Translations under genes and position numbers: made by a program | Source: Spirochaetales bacterium | Lineage (GTDB): Bacteria > Spirochaetota > Spirochaetia > SZUA-6 | NCBI GenBank assembly: GCA_003233545.1 | Contig: QILZ01000017.1 | Span: 1-6,021 of the forward strand | DNA length: 6,021 nt | Reading direction: 5' to 3' | In this document: positions 5,814-6,021 of the stretch, one piece after another | Position numbering within the stretch: position 1 is the stretch's first letter | How the letters are laid out: each line of letters opens with the position of its first letter | Notes under the pieces: model-generated | Told to the model about the DNA's origin: nothing | Seen by the model: the letters and a program-made list of their open reading frames with translations, nothing else | The model's database searches: none

Positions 5814-6021
5814 ATTTTATTTCTATAATGTTCATCTTTGCAGGTATGGAAAGCTTATCGTATTTTAGAATAACCGCTATCAATAAAAACTTCCCGACAG
5901 GGTCAGATGTTTCTGTCGTAAGATCGATTAAATATGAATTATACCCGGTTCCGGTTCCCATGGGTTCTACGGCAGGCAGAGGATCATTTTTATTATATTT
6001 ACTTAGTTTATAAGTTTTATC
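5812..6021 (-). CDS. Unrecognised protein, C-terminal 69 residues only (partial)
   Basis: A minus-strand frame is open from the window edge to TAG at 5812-5814. It reads through DPLPAVEPMGTGTGYNSYLI and on to a C-terminus ending MNIIEIK. The composition (alternating hydrophobic and polar residues, Gly/Thr-rich turn, FLLIAVILKYDKLSI segment) suggests beta-rich structure, perhaps the last strands of an exported or envelope domain, but I do not recognise the family. Evidence that it is a real gene: the frame has no stop over its whole visible length, it ends exactly 11 nt before the protease start, and its stop overlaps the protease ribosome-binding site. It is likely the upstream partner in the protease operon. 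The start, any signal peptide and the rest of the protein lie outside the window. Confidence 0.65.
   Translation of the reverse strand, partial: DKTYKLSKYNKNDPLPAVEPMGTGTGYNSYLIDLTTETSDPVGKFLLIAVILKYDKLSIPAKMNIIEIK

Noticed and set aside
5828..6013. Open frame of 61 codons on the + strand
   Set aside because: The minus strand has a continuous frame through the same bases that ends just before the protease start, with a coupled stop and ribosome-binding site. That explains the region better.
1..6021. CRISPR array, tRNA/rRNA genes, insertion sequences, phage genes
   Set aside because: No regularly spaced repeats, cloverleaf-like segments, transposase motifs or flanking inverted repeats were seen. 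Nearly the whole window is accounted for by the listed coding regions.

Overview
The window reads as ordinary chromosomal DNA, moderately AT-rich by eye, from a Gram-negative-type (diderm) bacterium. Three things point towards a spirochaete, possibly a Spirochaeta- or Treponema-like environmental lineage: an exported protein with an N-terminal FecR-like domain followed by TPRs, a lipoprotein whose lipobox has Leu at -4 rather than -3, and the general look of the ABC exporter. This is an inference from gene content and style; no rRNA or other taxonomic marker is present.

Layout. The left third (1-1883, + strand) holds the last 25 codons of one ABC half-transporter and a complete second half-transporter of 603 residues. 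Their 8-bp start/stop overlap is typical of a translationally coupled heterodimeric type IV exporter. The rest (1864-6021) lies on the minus strand. In transcription order it holds the C-terminal 69 codons of an unrecognised protein, a 568-residue clostripain-family (C11) protease lipoprotein with an InlB-like repeat, a 297-residue secreted FecR/TPR protein, and a 387-residue cytoplasmic protein with a phosphoribosyltransferase-like core. The two blocks converge, and their coding ends overlap by 20 bp (1864-1883) with no recognisable terminator.

Regulation and cooperation. The unknown gene and the protease are 11 nt apart, and the protease ribosome-binding site overlaps the upstream stop codon, so those two are almost certainly co-transcribed. 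The 126-nt gap before the FecR/TPR gene holds a good sigma70-like promoter (TTGATT, 17 nt, TATAGT) whose -35 box lies in a 7-bp-arm inverted repeat. The FecR/TPR and PRT-like genes (46 nt apart) may therefore form their own transcription unit, with possible read-through from the protease. The ABC pair is a self-contained exporter of unknown substrate. No functional link between it and the minus-strand genes can be shown.

There are no RNA genes, mobile elements, CRISPR arrays or non-coding stretches longer than 126 bases. The least ordinary item is the PRT-like protein: its PRPP-loop signature is incomplete and it carries a long C-terminal extension that I do not recognise.
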